This document shows, in pieces, positions 23,706 through 34,202 of a stretch of 64,000 bases of DNA. The DNA is taken from assembly GCF_000002075.1 (NCBI RefSeq), contig NW_004798036.1, positions 169,240 through 233,239 of the forward strand, written 5' to 3'. Under the pieces are notes generated by a model that saw only the letters and a list, made by a program, of their open reading frames with translations, made no database searches and was not told the DNA's origin. Both the position numbers and the translations under genes were made by a program. Each line of letters begins with the position of its first letter. The first letter of the stretch is position 1. This DNA comes from Aplysia californica (taxonomy: Eukaryota > Mollusca > Gastropoda > Aplysiida > Aplysiidae).

Positions 23706-23734
23706 AAAAAAAAAATAGGTAGTCCAAACTGAAT

Positions 23735-24345
23735 TTTTTTAAAACTTGAGCTGAAGCTGGCTTTGTCCTAGGTTGCCACGATGGTCGAATGCGGGTACAT
23801 CGCCGTCGAATTGAAAGGTTTGCTGACCAGTGTGTAGGCCTACATGAAATCCCTAACCGGGGATATGGGCAGGTGATGGTCTGGGGCAGAATCACAACAG
23901 ACCACAGGACGGCACTGGTACATGTTCCGGAAGCATAAAATGGCTCCAACTACATAGCCACCATCTTGCAGCCACATGTGGCACCGTTTATGCAGAACCA
24001 TACAGGCTACACCTTACAACAGGACAACGATCCAGCCCATCGTGCGAGGGTGACACAAGCTTACCTCGCACAACAACGATTCGGTTTCATCCATCCCTGG
24101 CCAACAGTATCACCCGACATGAACCCGATTGAACATGTGCGGGATATTCTTGGGTGTCAAATCCAAGACATGAATCCCGCTCCTCAGAACAACGCTCAGT
24201 TGATTCAAAGCCTAACCAACGCTTGGAACGCTATCCCAAAACATTAAATTTCCAATATCGTCAACTCTACGAGGCGCAGATGCCGCGCCGTCATTGCTGC
24301 AGGCGGCGGTCACACACGATATTAATCCTGCCGAACTTTCAAACA
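23735..24345 (+). mobile_element. Tc1-like transposase relic, 5' truncated
   Basis: The translation contains GCHDGRMRVHRRR, GYGQVMVWGRITTDHRTALV, then ILQPHVAPFMQNHTGYTLQQ-DNDPAH and WPTVSPDMNPIEHVRDILG. QQDN and W-x-x-SPDMNPIEH are the second Asp and third acid blocks of Tc1 (DD34E) transposases. A stop lies between VPEA and NGSNYIATI; the frame then ends at NAWNAIPKH. The N-terminal DNA-binding half and both TIRs are missing. Confidence 0.85.
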
Positions 24346-24882
24346 TTACCTGAAATGCTTTTGATTTGACCAGCACCAGTGTACTTTGCTATCAGACGTT
24401 TCGAAAACCATAATTTAGGAATACTATGTCAATGTAAAGTTTCTTGTTGAAAAAATGCACATTTTCTGATTTTTTAAATTTGGACCCTATCACTTCAGGT
24501 GGGGCTTGAAGCACCAGGTGAGTATTATGTGCATTAAAATACAGGTTTTCAAATTTTCTCATCAAAATATCGCAATTTTATTCTAGGGGCTCTGAATTTA
24601 TTTTGTTGCATCTGTGGGTGCCCGTAACTGACAAGATGGAACATACGGTCCTAAAAGATCAGATAAATATGATGGGGCTTTATAACAGATGGTAGAAACA
24701 TTGTACTAAATTCAAGCAAAATCGGTGACTTCGCCCACCTGCCCGGCTAGTTTGAACAACCTAGGAAAAAACATGAAGCAGCAAAATTACGAAACAAAAA
24801 AAATATGGAGCAGCACAATGATGGAAACACAACTCAATCAAAATAAAAGTAACATACAACTAAAAGAGACAAGACTGCTTAC
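24346..24882. other. Non-coding intronic stretch
   Basis: Nothing recognised apart from the minisatellite-like block near 24,760-24,830. Confidence 0.35.
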
Positions 24883-24995
24883 ATTGATATCTCTATGGAT
24901 CAGTTTCTTGAAGTGTATGAAATGGATGCCACAAAGCAGCTGACATGCAAAATCTTTTATCACCTCTAAAGTCATCTCATTATTCGTTCTGAAAT
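24883..24995 (-). CDS. Kinase gene exon: alpha-E helix and HRD catalytic loop
   Basis: 113 nt on the minus strand between acceptor TTTTCTTGCAG and donor GTAAGCAGTC, phase 1 to 0. After a split Asp codon it reads FRTNNEMTLEVIKDFACQLL, CGIHFIHFKK and LIHRDIN. FACQLLCGIHFIHFKKLIHRD is the canonical alpha-E plus catalytic loop of Ser/Thr kinases, with the HRD Asp intact. This exon is the clearest evidence for a kinase here. Confidence 0.88.
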
Positions 24996-25621
24996 CTGCA
25001 AGAAAAAGAAGACAAATTATGTTTTGTGCCCAAGAAGCTAGAGCAGAGACATTAAATTACTCCACATCAAATCAAAACTGATCACCATATGCCATTTGTT
25101 TCACCAGTTATGAAAATATAGTGGACAGCGAACAAAGGTTATGGCCTCACTGTTCATACGATGTGGTAACATAACCCACATTAGCATAGGCTACATGCCA
25201 CAACATACATATTTTTTCTCAAACTCGGAAAGGGAGTGTTGAGGAAAAAACTCACATGGGACAAACTTCAACTACTTGCTAAATTCATTTATTTGAGATT
25301 CCTTTGTTAATGACGTGTAGGGAAATTGTTTCTCATGAGCATTTTTACAACACTCATGATTTCAATACCAATACCATACATCTTAATCCATCTTGTAATA
25401 TAAGTATTCCTATGACTTTTACATCATGTATTATCAGAATATCATCAGGTTACTATCAGAATTCTGATGATGTATCTAGCTGGAAAGACTATTATTGTTA
25501 ACAATAATTGTTCATTTATGTTATGCGTGTAACTGTCGATCTGTTTGTAAACGCAAGCATATTATTATATGTGTATGTGTACAGATGAGTGAGGAAGAGA
25601 GGATGTGAGAGAGAGTGTCTG
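24996..25621. other. Non-coding intronic stretch
   Basis: Nothing recognised. ORF at 25,304-25,501 has no motif. Confidence 0.35.
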
Positions 25622-25634
25622 AATGGAGGTGCGT

Positions 25635-25693
<59 letters not shown>

Positions 25694-25700
25694 TTTGTTT
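25622..25700. repeat. (TG)n microsatellite bordering a LINE 3' end
   Basis: Near-pure TG repeats at 25,637-25,690 followed by TTTGTTTGTTTAG, where the minus-strand LINE ends. Confidence 0.95.
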
Positions 25701-26198
25701 AGTACACAGGTTATACGGCGCTCGCAACTGCATAAGGTCATATGAGCGTGCGAAACACAAGTTGGTAGCATTCGCTACAGTTCACTGCACGGTTGGTCGA
25801 TAATTAGACTTTAAAATGCTAAAATATTTAAAATTCTGCGTAAATATATTTAAAACAACTCTTGTAAGTAACAAAAAAAGATTTTTAACAATATTGTTTC
25901 ACTTTACAATTTGCCATAAAGGCCAATGGCCTTCATAAAATCTAAAATTCTGCTGGGACGAACGGCGGAAAAAATATCTTGCAATTTCTTGCATTTATAA
26001 TATTTCCTTCGGATCTCTCCAAAGTCTAGACATTCGGTTAAGATGTGTCTAATGGTAAAATCTGTGTCGCATACGGCTTCTCATCTCCCTGTAGGAGGTA
26101 TTTGTGAGTCAGGGCCGTGTGTCCAAAGCGCAATCGAGTAAAAATGACTTCGTCTCTTCTGGAGAGGTCCGAAGGATTTCGCTGTTCCAGCTTGGGTT

Positions 26199-27080
26199 TT
26201 ATACCACACAGTTTGTATTTTCTTGTTTTTCACAGTGGCTCTCCCACAGACTGGAGGTGTACTTTTTGACTTTATTTCTAAAGTCAGTCTGTGGGAGAGT
26301 GTTTGTCGTTGATCCCAGCAGAAGGGATGAGGCTTTCTTCGCCAGGTCGTCTACCTGCTTGTTTCCTCGGATGCCCACATGGCTAGGTATCCATGCGAAC
26401 ATAATGTTTTTTCCTGTTTCTGATAGCGTATGAATTTTCTGTTGTAGCCTAACTATTTTTGGGTGTAGGAGTGTGTAGTTTGTGAGTGAGGTGATGCAAG
26501 ACTGAGAGTCAGAAAGGATAAGGAATAATTTGTAAGGAGAATTTTCTACGGAGTCCAGTGCCATGTCAATGGCAGTGGCCTCCGCAGTGAAAATGGAGGC
26601 TTCAGTATGGAGTCTCCTCTGGTGTGTACTGTTGGGAGATAGGGCTGCGGCGCCCACTTCATCGTCTTTTTTGGAGCCATCCGTGAAGATGAGCTCCGCA
26701 CCGAGGTATTTATCTATTAGTTTTTTGTGTTCTGCTTTAAAAGTTTTGGAGTTTGTGCTTTCTTTGTTGTGTGTGGTCAGCTGTAAGACTACTTTTGCCT
26801 TGGTGAGGTGCCACGGAGGGAGGTCGGGGAAAAGAAATTGTTGGATGTCTTGTTTGAAAAAGTGTAAGTTTTTTAGGTCCTCAAGGATTCTGAGGCCGAA
26901 GGGATTGATTAGTTTTTCGTTGTTTTGGAATTTGTTTATGGTTTCTGGGTTTGTTTTAAAAATGTAGTTGTGAACTGGATTTTCCGGTGTTGAGCTCTGT
27001 TTAATTGCGTATTGTAGTGAGAGTTGTGTGCGTCTGAGTGAAAGTGGTGGTATGTTTTCCTCGGCCTGGAGGCTCTCCAC
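26199..27080 (-). CDS. LINE ORF2, RNase H domain
   Basis: A clean frame of 293 residues. RNase H acidic residues are visible in LIFTDGSKKDDEVG (Asp), ASIFTAEATAIDMAL (Glu) and LFLILSDSQSCITSL (Asp), followed by AWIPSHVGIRGNKQVDDLAK, with the conserved His and final Asp. This domain removes the RNA strand during element copying. It is the best-preserved part of the element. It lies in frame-shifted continuation of the RT region upstream (27,142-27,421 on the minus strand carries FLGVIFDKKLTFIPH and the LPRW segment). Confidence 0.85.
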   Translation of the reverse strand: MESLQAEENIPPLSLRRTQLSLQYAIKQSSTPENPVHNYIFKTNPETINKFQNNEKLINPFGLRILEDLKNLHFFKQDIQQFLFPDLPPWHLTKAKVVLQLTTHNKESTNSKTFKAEHKKLIDKYLGAELIFTDGSKKDDEVGAAALSPNSTHQRRLHTEASIFTAEATAIDMALDSVENSPYKLFLILSDSQSCITSLTNYTLLHPKIVRLQQKIHTLSETGKNIMFAWIPSHVGIRGNKQVDDLAKKASSLLLGSTTNTLPQTDFRNKVKKYTSSLWESHCEKQENTNCVV

Positions 27081-27139
27081 CGGGGAAGTGCGGAAAGCCC
27101 CAGTGCGAGGCGGAGCCCTTGGTTTTGTACTGGGTCTAG

Positions 27140-28811
27140 CATTTTCAGGAAATGTGGTTTTGCCGATCCGTAGACTTGACAGCCTTAGTCAAGCCTGGAC
27201 CAGACAAGGGAGATGTACAAGTGGAGAAGGTGTTTTGAGTCCCCGCCCCACTCCGGATGCGATAGAATTTTCAAAGCGTTTAATGCTTTCTGGCACCTCA
27301 CATGAAGGTCTTTGTTGTGTGGTATGAATGTGAGTTTTTTGTCGAATATAACACCAAGGAAACGAGCTTGGTCCTGGACGGGAATCCTTTCCCCGTAGAG
27401 TGTCAAATCCGGCTGCAGCACACGTCAGCCTGTTCGGCAGAAGTGTACTGCAACCGTCTTTGACGGGGAGAACTTGAAACCGTTATTGTTTGCCCACTTT
27501 TCGAGTTTGTGCAGCTGCGTTTGCAGCTGCCTTTCCATAGATCTCAGATGAGGATTTTTTGAACGGCAGCATATCAAAAAGTTGTCAACGTATAACGAGC
27601 TGTCTATGCTGTTTTGGAGGGTTTTTACGATGGAATCTATTTTAATTTCAAATAGGAGAGGAGAAAGGATGCTCCCCTGGGAGACAACTTCCTCCTGTTG
27701 GCGGGGGTCTGAAAGGGAGGATCCGACACGAACCTGGAAGGAACGGTTCTTCAGGGAGTTGCCATACCAATGAAGGCAGGGAGGTGACCGCGTATGCCGA
27801 GTGCGTGCAGGTCTCGAAGAATGCCGTACTTCCAGGTTGTATCAAAGGCTTTTTCTAGGTAAAAAAAAATGGCGATCATGTGGCCTCCTTCAGCGAACGT
27901 CTCGCGTATAAAGGTCTCCAGGCGGACCAGGTGATCCAGAGTAGATCGAGTTTTCCTGAATCCGCACTGGAGACCGCTCAGCGAGCCCCTCGTTTCCAGA
28001 AACCACATGAGTCGCCTGTGAATCATTTTTTCAATAAGTATGCACAGACAGTTCGTTAGTGCTATTGGTCTGTAATTGAATGGGTGTGTGTGGTCTTTGT
28101 TTGGTTTGGGTACTGGAATGACAGTGGCGAGACGCCAAGACTCTAGAAAGGAGTGCGACCGCCACATGTCATTGTATATGTCTAGTAGGAGTGTAAGTGT
28201 TTCTGAGGGTAAGTGTCCTATGATCTGGTTGTGGATGTCATCCGGTCCCGGGGCTGTGTTGCCCAGGTCCGAGATGCACGATGTTAGTTCGTCTATTGTA
28301 AAGTCTGCGTTGTAGGTTTCAGTGTTGTTTGAGTGGAAGTTTAGGTGTTGTTGTTCTCTGTTAGTTTTGATGTTTTGAAAAGTGGTGTTGTAGTTTGCTT
28401 GGGATGAGTTACTGGCGAGAGATGTAGCTATTGTGTTTGCGATGTCTACTTGTGTTTCAGCTGTGGTTCCATCCGGCCTCTGGACGTGCCGAATGGTGTC
28501 TGTGCGTCTACCCAAGAATTTTTTAGCGATTTTGAAAACTTGGTTGAGTGGTGTCTGGCTGTTGATTTTGGAGATGTATTTTTTTAATGATTGTCTTTTG
28601 CTCTCCCTGAGGCATCTACGTGCCACAGCTCGAGCCTTTAAATAATTTATCTTGTTTTCTGTGGTGGTGTTGTTGACGGCCCTTCGATCCGCTGCCTTCT
28701 TTTTCTTTACTGCATCTTCACATTCCCAAGAGAACCATATCTTGTTCTTCCGGGGATTTGTTCTTGTTTTTGGTATGTGTTCAGGGCTTATTTTTAAAAT
28801 GTTGTTGTAGT
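27140..28811 (-). pseudogene. LINE ORF2, reverse transcriptase domain, frame-broken
   Basis: The main frame carries the linker ISPEHIPKTRTNPRKNKIWF, then RT motifs NYRPIALTNCLCILIEKMI, GFRKTRSTLDHLV and FFYLEKAFDTTWK (motif A). It stops near 27,750; motif B (SQGSILSPLLFEIKIDSIV) and motif C follow in another frame. Motif C reads SLYVDNFLICC, i.e. YVDN where YVDD is expected, so a catalytic Asp appears lost. The frame changes again before FLGVIFDKKL. This copy of RT is not functional as it stands. Confidence 0.8.
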
Positions 28812-29226
28812 ATAGGGTTTTACGGCGCTCGCAACTGCTAAGGTCATATGAGCGCACGAAACACAAGTTGTCTACTTTCACAAAAGTTCATAGCACGATT
28901 GGTTAACTAATTGACTTTAAAATGCTAAAATGTTAAAATATTAAAATTCAGTGTAAATATATTTGTGATTTAAAACAACTCTTGTAGGTAACAATAAATT
29001 TTTTTAGCTCGACAGCTCGTTAGTGCTATTGGTCTGTAATTGAATGGGTGTGTGTGGTCCTTGTTTGGTTTGGGTATTGGGATGACAGTGGCAAGACGCC
29101 AAGACTCCGGAAAGGAGTGCGACCGCCACATGTCGTTGTATATGTATTGTAGAAGTGTGAGTGTTTCTGAGGGTAAGTGTCTAATGATCTGGTTGAGGAT
29201 GTCATCCGGTCCTGGGGCTGCTTTTC
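28812..29226 (-). mobile_element. Internally deleted LINE tail nested in ORF2 of the same family
   Basis: 28,812-29,005 matches the 3' UTR of the host LINE (25,705-25,895), and 29,010-29,226 matches its RT region (28,045-28,260, containing PGPDDI). These two parts are normally ~2.3 kb apart. Host ORF2 reads ...LNYNKFHEK before the insert and ...ILKISPEHIPKT after it. So a shortened, 5'-truncated copy has inserted between endonuclease and RT. No clear target duplication was seen. Confidence 0.75.
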
Positions 29227-29650
29227 GTGGAATTTATTGTAGTTGAGGTCGAAAGTGGGATTAAGAATCTGGGAACATTGATTGGCAAACCTGTCCCAGT
29301 CTGCTCTTTTGAAGTTGAAGCATTCTGGGATCGGGTCATTTTGGAGGCTATTGTTTTTTAGGAGAATTGAGAAATGGTCCGTACGGTCATCCTGCACAGA
29401 CCACTCAAGATCTAGGACTAGGTCAGGGGTACAAAAGGTGAGGTCAAGGGATGAAGTGCCATAAGTGGCTCTGTTTCTGTAAGTTGGGGACCTATCATTT
29501 AAGAGACATGTTATTTTGAAATAAAAAATCTTCTATTATTTTTTCCTTTCTGGTCTGTAGGTTTGTCTCCCCAAAGGGGGCTGTGGGCATTGAAAGCACC
29601 TAGCAAAATAAATGGTTTTGGAAGCTGAGCTTTTAAGTTATTTAGTTGGG
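29227..29650 (-). pseudogene. LINE ORF2, endonuclease domain remnant
   Basis: Frames on the minus strand include KPFILLGAFNAHSPLWGD, corresponding to LGDFNAH with Asp replaced by Ala. They continue with SLDLTFCTPDLVLDLEWSVQ and DRTDHFSILLKNN (the SDH block), then FKRADWDRFANQCSQIL. At least one stop and a frame change separate these blocks. The first half of the endonuclease is not evident, so it may be deleted. Confidence 0.7.
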
Positions 29651-30942
29651 TTATTTTGAGGGGGTAATTTGGTGGAATATAAACTGAGCAGATCGTGATT
29701 GGTCTGTGCAGGGTGACCCGTACGGCAATAGCCTGTAGGGTCGTCTTAAGATGTATTTGTCTGTCGAGTGTGTTGTTGTCGGTGTATAAGAAGAACGAGA
29801 AGAAAAGGAAGAAGAAGAGGAAGTGATAGAGGAGGGGAGAGGGGGAGGAGAGAGGGCGGAGGGAGAATCCACCCTGTCCTCCCCTAGAACTTCAAAGCGG
29901 TTTGTCAGAGGTATCTCGGTGGAAGGAAGAACCTTTTTAGTTTTGGTCACAGAGACATGCCTGTTGACCGTGGGCTTTGGGAGGTCAGCAGTAGAAGAAC
30001 TTGCCGACCTCGTGGCTTCCTGTGCTACCTTTACGTATGACCGGCCAGGGATCGGTGTCACAACTGGCGGGCAGGTAGCTTTGTGGGCCTCCTGAAACGA
30101 GCAGCCGTTTCGTACTTTATACTCTTGGATTGCGCGTTCTTGGATCCAAGTTGGGCAATCTTTACTAAAGGCTGTGTGCTGGCCGTGACAATTGGGGCAA
30201 CAAGGACTAGCCTTGCATTCTTTCTCAGGATGCCCGGTCTTGCCACAACGAGGACAAACGGCTGCGTGTCGGCATCTCGACTGACTATGTCCGAACTTCT
30301 GACACTTGAAACAGCGCAGAGGGTTCGGTACATAGGGTCGCATTTGCTAAGACCAAGTACGATGCCCGAACGGTGGCTGGAGGGCGACACGAATCAAAGG
30401 TCAGGATGACCGTGTTGGTTTCGAGGGTGGTCTCCCCCCCGCCGGAGAGTAATCCGGCGGGTGTGGGTCACACATTCGCAGTTCGCCACAATTTCCTCCA
30501 TGCTGCAGCCCTTTAGTTCATGGCTGCGGACGACGCCCTTCGAGTAGTTCAACTTCTGGTATCGTTCGGAAGTACATGTAATACTGCCGAAGGTCGTGAT
30601 GCTCAGAAGTTTGGCCACTTCAGTCTCTGTTGCGCACTTGACGAGGAGTACACCAGAGGACAGCTTCTGGACATTCGTAGGAATGTATCCCAGAACCTGT
30701 CGTAGCGCATCTCCCGTTTTGAACAGATTCAGATCAGTGATCTTCTTCTGTGCGTCTTCGTTGCTGCTGATGGCCACGTACGGCTGCTTCGGAAGCTCCC
30801 TGGGAGAAGGGAGAAAAGAGGCAGGCGTAAAGGTCCTTTTTACAGATGGTTTGCTTGGTCCGGCGGCCGCACCCGCTTCCGCGAACCGAGACTTTTTTCT
30901 GTTGGGAGCTGGGGAAGGGTCTTTAATATTTTTTGAATCCAT
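29651..30942 (-). pseudogene. LINE ORF1: zinc-knuckle nucleic-acid-binding protein, one frame break
   Basis: Starts at MDSKNIKDPSPAPNRKKSRF (30,942). A central region (KQPYVAISSNEDAQKKITDL, GVLLVKCATETEVAKLL) resembles the RNA-recognition-like fold common in such ORF1 proteins. After a frame change near 30,390 three Cys-rich knuckles follow: CFKCQKFGHSQSRC, CPRCGKTGHPEKEC and CPNCHGQHTAFSKDC. The C-terminus is Ser/Pro-rich and low complexity. Such proteins package element RNA. The order ORF1 then ORF2 on the minus strand is preserved. Confidence 0.8.
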
Positions 30943-31512
30943 GTGAATTTAATGGTTGATTCGACTCCAGGGCTCCCTGCCCGCCACCGAGCCCAACAAG
31001 GGGACACATTGCTCGGATGACCAGAGCTGTGCCAGGGCTACCCCGGAGCTATACTCTCAACGAGAAAGTACAAGACTCTCCCATCAAGATTGACCCAAGG
31101 CTTGATGGGGTTTCAGCTCTCAACCGATTGAGTGGCATGGGGCGTGCCACCCTCCCGTCTAAAAGGAAAACCTGGGCCAAAGAGGTGTGTTGGCGAGGGA
31201 CAGTCCGTGGACTGATCTCACCTCAAACGCCAGGTACCCGGTTTCCCTCCGCACGGGTCGCACCTCACGGTCAACGAGGCGCCCACTCTGTGGGTTGGGT
31301 GACCTCTAGTTTTGCTGCACATGAGGTCAGCGGTGGGAGAAAGGATAGAAGAAGAAAGAAAGAAGGAAGGAGAAGAGGAAGATACATCAAAGTAGGTGTC
31401 GCACCCGGATCTCAGAGGGCTGGGGTCCGTGTGCGACACCTCGTCTTTGAATGGGTTGCACCTTCTGCAGACGAAGCAGTGGGTTTATTTATATCCCCCC
31501 CGACCCACTGGG
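30943..31512 (-). other. Probable 5' UTR and internal promoter region of the I-type LINE
   Basis: Relatively GC-rich sequence between the ORF1 start and the CA microsatellite. Long plus-strand ORFs here (31,017-31,754) have no recognisable motif and run through the microsatellite, so they are shadows. Confidence 0.5.
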
Positions 31513-31514
31513 GG

Positions 31515-31660
31515 TATATGTATGTGTGTGTGTGTGTGTGTGTGTGTGCATACATGTGCGCGTGTGCGCATACATGTGCGCCTGTGTGGGTGTGTGCATG
31601 GGTGCGTGTGTGTGCATGTGTGTGCGTGTGGGTGTGCATGTGTGCGTGTGCGTGTGGTGA
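31515..31660. repeat. (TG)n/(TGCG)n microsatellite bordering a LINE 5' end
   Basis: TG repeats mixed with TGCG and CATG variants. It lies immediately outside the LINE 5' end. Confidence 0.95.
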
Positions 31661-32011
31661 AATACAAAATCAGTGTGCCAGCATCAGCAATCTAAAGAAT
31701 TATCTTATCTCAATCCAACATGGAGGAGTGTCAAATAAAAAGAGTGGAAGATAACTTATTTCTATGGACAGGGTGTCCAGCAATATTTCCTGAAAATATT
31801 TACTACCTGGAAAAAAAATTTACTACCCAGCAAATCAAGCCCCACACCAGCTCGAAAAAGGGAGTTAATTTGCGCCATCAATAACATATATTATTATTAC
31901 ATAACATATGGAACAAAAAGAACACACAACAAAGCCCAGTCGACAAAATGGAGGATAGACAGACGATCGCAATAAGCTTGCTCGCAGCTAGATTTAGTTT
32001 AAGTAAGGTTT

Positions 32012-32541
32012 GTTGTTGTTTGTTTAGTATAGGGTTTTACGGCGCTCGCAACTGCATAAGGTCATATGAGCGCGCGGGACACACCTAATACTTTTTCGTT
32101 GGTAGGAAATTTTGAATTTTGCCCGGATGGCGGCTGAAGCCTACTTTTATCGATTTTAGACCACCAAGGGATCTTTAACGTGCGCAACTTGCACACGGGC
32201 CCTCCAAGATTTTTCGCCCTTGTCCGAGAAGGCTAGGTGTAGATCTTTCCTACCAGAAGATCAGGGGTGTGGCAGAAAGACAGCAGTAAGGAGGAGCCAA
32301 GGAGTAACAGTAGAAAGGCTGCAGAAAAGAGTCAGGAGCCCAGAGGAGGGGGCAAAGGAGGTGAGGGGGTGGGGGCAGAAAGTGGAAATGAAAGCAGACA
32401 ACAGAACATTGTTAGAGATCAGGAAAGGATGTGAAAGGAGACAATTTTAGAGAAGGAAATTTTTTGGTCGCTACCCGGAATCGAACCCGGGACCTTTGAA
32501 TGAGAGGCCAACACCTTAACCTCTAGGCCACGAGAGCCCCC
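32012..32541 (-). mobile_element. SINE A, complete, with tRNA-like head and LINE-type tail
   Basis: Read on the minus strand it starts with a tRNA-like head (32,466-32,540): A box GTGGCCTAGAGGTTAAGG and B box GGTTCGATTCC. The body includes GCACGTTAAAGATCCC, typical of a conserved SINE central domain in molluscs and other invertebrates. It ends ATGACCTTATGCAGTTGCGA, GCGCCGTAAAACCC and CAA repeats. An 11-bp direct repeat AAGTAAGGTTT flanks it (32,001-32,011 and 32,542-32,552). The tail matches the I-type LINE 3' end. Confidence 0.85.
32466..32540 (-). promoter_or_regulatory. RNA polymerase III type promoter (A and B boxes) in the SINE head
   Basis: tRNA-derived A box and B box as described for SINE A. 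The head does not fold into a convincing tRNA: the anticodon stem is mismatched, so it is not called as a tRNA gene. Confidence 0.7.
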
Positions 32542-32552
32542 AAGTAAGGTTT

Positions 32553-32893
32553 CTATGGCGCTTGCAACTCTATAGGTGATATGAGCGACAAGGGGTGGAT
32601 GTCAACAGAGAAGTCCCAACAGGGAATCAAGCTTCGACTATCAAGGCACCCCGGAAATAGTAGTTCACAAGCATGACAAACATACAAAAGAAGTAGAGGA
32701 AAATGACGATAGTAAAGAAGAGGACAGAAAAGGCAGCAGTTCCCCCTATGCTGGTCCAGCACAGTATGAGCATGACATTGATAAATCAGCCCATATTTAC
32801 AATTCTACTGTGCATAAGAACAGGTTAATATCCTCCCTTTGGGAATGGCCTAAAGACGTTTCAGTCAGTAGCACTGCCCTGGTGGTGGTGGGA
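32553..32893 (-). mobile_element. SINE B copy interrupted by SINE A
   Basis: Matches 54,125-54,510 and 5,325-5,702 (reverse). Its 3' tail (GCGCCATAGAAACC) is cut by SINE A, giving the 11-bp duplication. Confidence 0.75.
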
Positions 32894-33465
32894 GGGGATG
32901 GAGGGGGGGGTAGATTTATACCTAATGTGTACTTGTGTACACACAGGGTGGCTGCCAAACCGGCTTCTCCATTTTCCAGGGCCATGTTACGCAACAACAA
33001 CGCACCTATTCAGTGAGAGAGGTGTAAGAACTGTGAGAGGGCAAGAGGCAGTGGCACTGAAAATCTGCCAGTCTTGAACAGAAAGCTACAATATTGTTCT
33101 AATTTACTATCACCCAACAAATGAAACGTGAACACTTTATTTCAATAACACGGCTTACAAGGTATGAAGGATCCCGAATCCACACAAGGCCTGCACCAAC
33201 GCGCGCTTTGCAGAGGGCTCTAAATCTAATCGAAATTCTGAAATTTGCTTACAGTTTTTGTCCTCTGGTGTTGCCTTCAGCCGCCCCCCCCCCCTCCCCC
33301 ATCTCTAAAAAAAAAATCAATAATCCCTGCCCTACTCCGTAGTCCTATACTTCGCAACGCTCAGACTTTTTAATGAACTTTGGCGACCCCAATAAACGCC
33401 GGTGCTCACCGATGTCGTACCTTGTAGTGCCTCGCGTGAAGGTTCACAGACCTGTCACGTTGGCG

Positions 33466-33506
33466 AACCCGACAATCTAAAAATCGGACGAAGCTTGTAT
33501 TTTCTT

Positions 33507-33539
<33 letters not shown>

Positions 33540-33860
33540 AAGTAACAGCACGGTGACGAGTCCGAGTAATTATTAAATTTTATTTGCACGGCGACACAGC
33601 GTTTATACTGTACAACCTGCATATTACAAATGTTGTGTTATCAGTTTATCTTCGCAAAATTTCAGGGTGCTAACGAAAGCGAAAGTAGATTTTGATTTTC
33701 CCGATCAAGCCTCGGTGTCACATACACTTCCACCTGCCGCCATAGCCGGCTTTTCGCGTGAAACGTACTCTCAGACGTGGAAAAGGTGAACGAATATTAT
33801 ATGACAATTGCGACCGGCAAAAACGGAGTCATGTACCGTGGCTAGGGTTCACTGAAAAGT
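33466..33860. repeat. Dispersed repeat shared with 52.9-53.3 kb, copy 1
   Basis: Blocks CCCGACAATCTA, AAGCGAAAGTAGATTTTGAT and AACGTACTCTC occur in the same order and spacing as at 52,886-53,260. It is part of the hAT-like element's right half. A C-run plus (CA)n at 33,508-33,540 has expanded inside. Confidence 0.7.
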
Positions 33861-34202
33861 CTTGCTGGCTTCATCGCTCAGTATGCAAGCTAATTTACGA
33901 CCGTTTACCAAATTTGTACTACCTTCAAGGCATATTTACTACCACCATTTACGACCTTTACGACCAGGGCGCCGAATTTACGATTTTTTTAGGACTTTAT
34001 GACTTCGCTGGACACCCTGTATGGATCACAAGGAAGCTCCAGTTCACTCCTTGACTTTGAGCTACAGTTTTAGTGTCGGAAAATTTACTGGCAGTCATTA
34101 CGTACGATATGTTGTTTAATATATATTCATTGTGATATATTGGGATTAAATACAATGTTTTGTTATACATGAAAACCAAAGGCTGCTGCAAATTTTTCAT
34201 AG

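Larger units (their letters stand above)
25701..31512 (-). mobile_element. Near full-length I-type LINE with RNase H, flanked by TG/CA microsatellites
   Basis: Read on the minus strand: 5' UTR (about 31,512-30,943), ORF1 with zinc knuckles, then ORF2 with endonuclease, reverse transcriptase and RNase H, then a 3' UTR ending ...ATGACCTTATGCAGTTGCGA, GCGCC. ORF1 with CCHC knuckles plus an RNase H after RT is the layout of the I superfamily (I/Nimb-like). It is interrupted by a 0.4 kb insertion derived from the same family (28,812-29,226) and by several frame changes. The 5' end abuts (CA)n at 31,515-31,660 and the 3' end abuts (CA)n at 25,637-25,690 (minus sense). Confidence 0.85.
31769..34019. 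mobile_element. hAT-like TIR element, non-autonomous, with nested SINEs
   Basis: Starts CAGGGTGTCCAGC and ends with the exact inverse GCTGGACACCCTG. Both ends are flanked by TATGGA (31,763-31,768 and 34,020-34,025), a probable target duplication. The CAGGG ends recall hAT elements, although a perfect 8-bp duplication is not evident. The ends share TTTACTACC/TTTACGACC motifs. A SINE B (32,553-32,893) lies within it and a SINE A (32,012-32,541) lies in that SINE's tail. No transposase was recognised. Confidence 0.75.

Noticed and set aside
29651-30942. CCHC-knuckle protein as a retroviral or LTR-element gag
   Set aside because: It is followed by endonuclease, RT and RNase H in LINE order, with no LTRs, protease or integrase seen.
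31017-31754. 245-residue plus-strand ORF
   Set aside because: Antisense to the LINE 5' UTR, runs into a TG microsatellite, has no motif.
32466-32540. tRNA gene on the minus strand
   Set aside because: A and B boxes are present but the anticodon stem is mismatched and it heads a SINE with target duplication.
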